This document shows positions 62,639 through 64,000 of a stretch of DNA of 64,000 bases, in pieces (position 1 is the stretch's first letter; the number at the start of each line of letters is the position of its first letter). Source of the DNA: Paenibacillus_E qinlingensis. Lineage in GTDB: Bacteria; Bacillota; Bacilli; Paenibacillales; NBRC-103111. The notes below the pieces were generated by a model. It was given only the letters and a program-made list of their open reading frames with translations, made no database searches and was not told where the DNA came from. Location: the NCBI RefSeq assembly GCF_028746185.1, contig NZ_JAQIVH010000010.1, positions 160,764-224,763 of the forward strand, read 5' to 3'. Position numbers and translations under genes: made by a program.

Positions 62639-63535
62639 TTATGCAGCCTGTGAGGCATGAGTTCGGTACTGTACCGGGCTCATGCCTTTTAGTTTTTTCT
62701 TGATGCGCTCGTGATTGTAATAGTTCATGTACTCTTCTAGCTCCACTTTGAATTGTTCTATGCTTTCAAACTGCTGTACATATAAGAATTCTGATTTTAA
62801 GGTGCCAAAGAAACTTTCAATAACAGCATTATCATAACAATTTCCCTTACGTGACATGCTTTGTGTAACGCCATATTCTTTCAATGCTTGTTGATATTTG
62901 CTCATCTGGTAATGCCAGCCCTGATCGGAGTGGATGAGAAGCCTGTCATTGTCATGCAGCCTCTTAAATGCTTGATCTAGCATGCTAGATACAAGCGAAT
63001 AAACTGGACGTGACTCCAAGGTGTACGTAATGATTTCCCCGTTATACAAATCCAATATAGGCGATAAATACAACTTCTCACCAAAGAGCTTAAATTCGGT
63101 AATGTCGGTTACCCATTTCTCGTTGGGTTTAGAAGCAGTGAAATCCCTTTCTAAGATGTTTGGCGCAATCTTTCCGACAGTTCCTTTATACGAACGGTAT
63201 TTTTTCATGCGGACGATACACTGCAAGTGAAGTTCATGCATGATACGCTGCACTTTTTTATGATTCACAGTCTTTCCTTCATTACGCAATTCGTCTGTAA
63301 TTCGACGATAACCGTAACGACCTTTATGTTTATGGTAGATGGCTGTAATACGAGCTTTGAGCTCATCATCCTTATCTGGCTGCTCTTTCGTACTCTGCCA
63401 GTAATAATAGCTACTGCGTGGTATCTGAGCCAATTGGAGTAATGAAGTAATTGGGTAGTCTAGCCTTAGTTCAAAGATTACTTGCGCTTTGATTTGCTTC
63501 GTAACTTTTCCTTGCTTTGCACTAAGGCATTCAAC
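62639..63535 (-). CDS. IS3 family transposase OrfB (DDE integrase core), made by -1 frameshift
   Basis: The catalytic rve-type domain shows all three acidic residues: the Asp of WVTDITEF, the Asp of IHSDQGWHY and the Glu of NAVIESFFGTLKSE. An HTH_21-like head (YHKHKGRYGYRRITDELRNEG) comes first. The frame is open from the slip site at 63535; a TTG at 63433 is a possible internal start. Fused to OrfA it gives the full transposase. Confidence 0.88.
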   Translation of the reverse strand, partial: VECLSAKQGKVTKQIKAQVIFELRLDYPITSLLQLAQIPRSSYYYWQSTKEQPDKDDELKARITAIYHKHKGRYGYRRITDELRNEGKTVNHKKVQRIMHELHLQCIVRMKKYRSYKGTVGKIAPNILERDFTASKPNEKWVTDITEFKLFGEKLYLSPILDLYNGEIITYTLESRPVYSLVSSMLDQAFKRLHDNDRLLIHSDQGWHYQMSKYQQALKEYGVTQSMSRKGNCYDNAVIESFFGTLKSEFLYVQQFESIEQFKVELEEYMNYYNHERIKKKLKGMSPVQYRTHASQAA

Positions 63536-63984
63536 TTTTTTAAGTAGGCATTCTCCATCCGCAAACGCTCTATTTCCGCCTGTAGTGCCTCATTCGATCC
63601 TTCAGGTGGAGTTGGTTTATTATCTTTCTTCATGGATGGACGCCCCTTTTTCTTTGATTTCAGGGCGTCTCCACCTTTTGTCTTAAACTCTTTCTTCCAA
63701 CGGGATAGTATAGAATGTGTTGGAATATTAAAGATTGCAGCTGCTTCGCGGAGAGACGTCCCATGTTCGGTTATATAGCTAAGTACCATCAGTTTATATT
63801 CCGTTGGATAAGCTGTATAGCCCTTTTTAAAAGAATCTTCTCCTTGAATTTGGTACTGACGTATCCACGTCTGAAGAATAGCTTTGGATATCCCAACACT
63901 TTGAGCTACGGTATCCTGACTTTCCTTTCCCTCAAGGTACCTTCTTGCAGCTTGTATTTTTTCTTGTGGTGTTAATTTGGACAT
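63478..63984 (-). CDS. IS3 family transposase OrfA (helix-turn-helix protein)
   Basis: A protein of about 168 residues starting at the ATG of MSKLTPQEKIQAARRYLEG (63984). It has two helix-turn-helix segments (SQDTVAQSVGISKAILQTWIRQY and SLREAAAIFNIPTHSILSRWKKEF), then a leucine-zipper-like stretch (NEALQAEIERLRMENAYLKKL). The codons AAA AAG at its end form A AAA AAG (63541-63535), a canonical -1 slippery site leading into orfB. Confidence 0.9.
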   Translation of the reverse strand: MSKLTPQEKIQAARRYLEGKESQDTVAQSVGISKAILQTWIRQYQIQGEDSFKKGYTAYPTEYKLMVLSYITEHGTSLREAAAIFNIPTHSILSRWKKEFKTKGGDALKSKKKGRPSMKKDNKPTPPEGSNEALQAEIERLRMENAYLKKLNALVQSKEKLRSKSKRK

Positions 63985-64000
63985 ATAGAAAAACTGCACC

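Larger units (their letters stand above)
62608..64000 (-). mobile_element. IS3 family insertion sequence (IS150-type), runs off the window
   Basis: The right end begins TGAACTGACCCCCAAAAG (62608 onward), a typical IS150-group inverted-repeat terminus. It contains orfA and orfB on the minus strand with a -1 frameshift between them. The other end and the target duplication are outside the window. Confidence 0.88.

Overview
The window looks like chromosomal DNA of a spore-forming, SLH-protein-bearing Gram-positive of the Paenibacillaceae (Paenibacillus-like). The basis is gene content: a Spo0M protein, a YqkE-like protein, an S-layer-homology protein, an LplB/YtcP/LplA-type sugar ABC operon with a membrane-bound AraC regulator, a GbsR/OpuA pair, and a c-di-AMP (ydaO) riboswitch in front of a KimA-type potassium importer. 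No tRNA, rRNA, CRISPR array or replication origin was seen.

Layout of 1-36 kb, ordinary chromosome. 1-2.1 kb: end of an ECF vitamin-transporter operon (truncated EcfA, then an unusual EcfA-EcfT fusion). 2.1-4.9 kb: a 50-bp repeat, a polysaccharide deacetylase, a DUF1801 protein and an EcsC protein. 5-8.7 kb: GbsR-type repressor divergent from a glycine-betaine ABC operon (opuA type). 8.9-10.2 kb: a type II NADH dehydrogenase behind two Rex-like boxes. 10.2-17.2 kb: AraC regulator divergent from a sugar ABC operon ending in a metallo-beta-lactamase-fold hydrolase. 17.3-18.7 kb: MFS exporter. 19-20.2 kb: an unrecognised protein with an attenuator-like leader, followed by ten 52-bp palindromic repeats. 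20.5-22.5 kb: c-di-AMP riboswitch and kimA. 22.6-25 kb: a YqkE-like protein and two deacetylases. 25-29.5 kb: a permease, a second YdhG-like protein, an SRPBCC pseudogene, Spo0M and a TetR regulator. 29.7-33.1 kb: a secreted NHL/cadherin-like/SLH protein. 33.2-36.1 kb: Nudix hydrolase, DUF1284 protein, divergent SRAP protein and a membrane diguanylate cyclase.

36.3-62.6 kb carries a contractile injection system (eCIS, phage-tail-like) with no capsid, terminase or lysis genes. In order: AAA+ ATPase, DUF4255 cap protein, carboxypeptidase-regulatory-like protein, sheath, tube 1, tail-assembly chaperone, a start-less -1 frame extension, tube 2, a 1993-residue low-complexity protein with AT-hook-like motifs, a second array of the 52-bp palindromic repeat, LysM adaptor, gpD-like hub, gpV/gp5-like spike, gp25, two baseplate-J-type wedge proteins, a beta-propeller/tail-protein-I fusion and a final conserved eCIS protein. 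An IS3-family (IS150-type) element sits directly after the last gene and runs off the window end.

The strongest new signal is at 42889-42895. A canonical T TTT TTG slippery heptamer, in the zero frame of the chaperone gene, leads in the -1 frame into an ORF of about 70 codons with no usable start at its conserved beginning. This is the gpG/gpGT arrangement of tailed phages, here inside an eCIS. Other notable signals are the two palindromic arrays of identical 52-bp period 30 kb apart, the giant AT-hook/glutamine-rich protein, a hairpin shared by the leaders of two eCIS genes, a 13-copy AAGTAG microsatellite inside the eCIS, and the EcfA-EcfT fusion.
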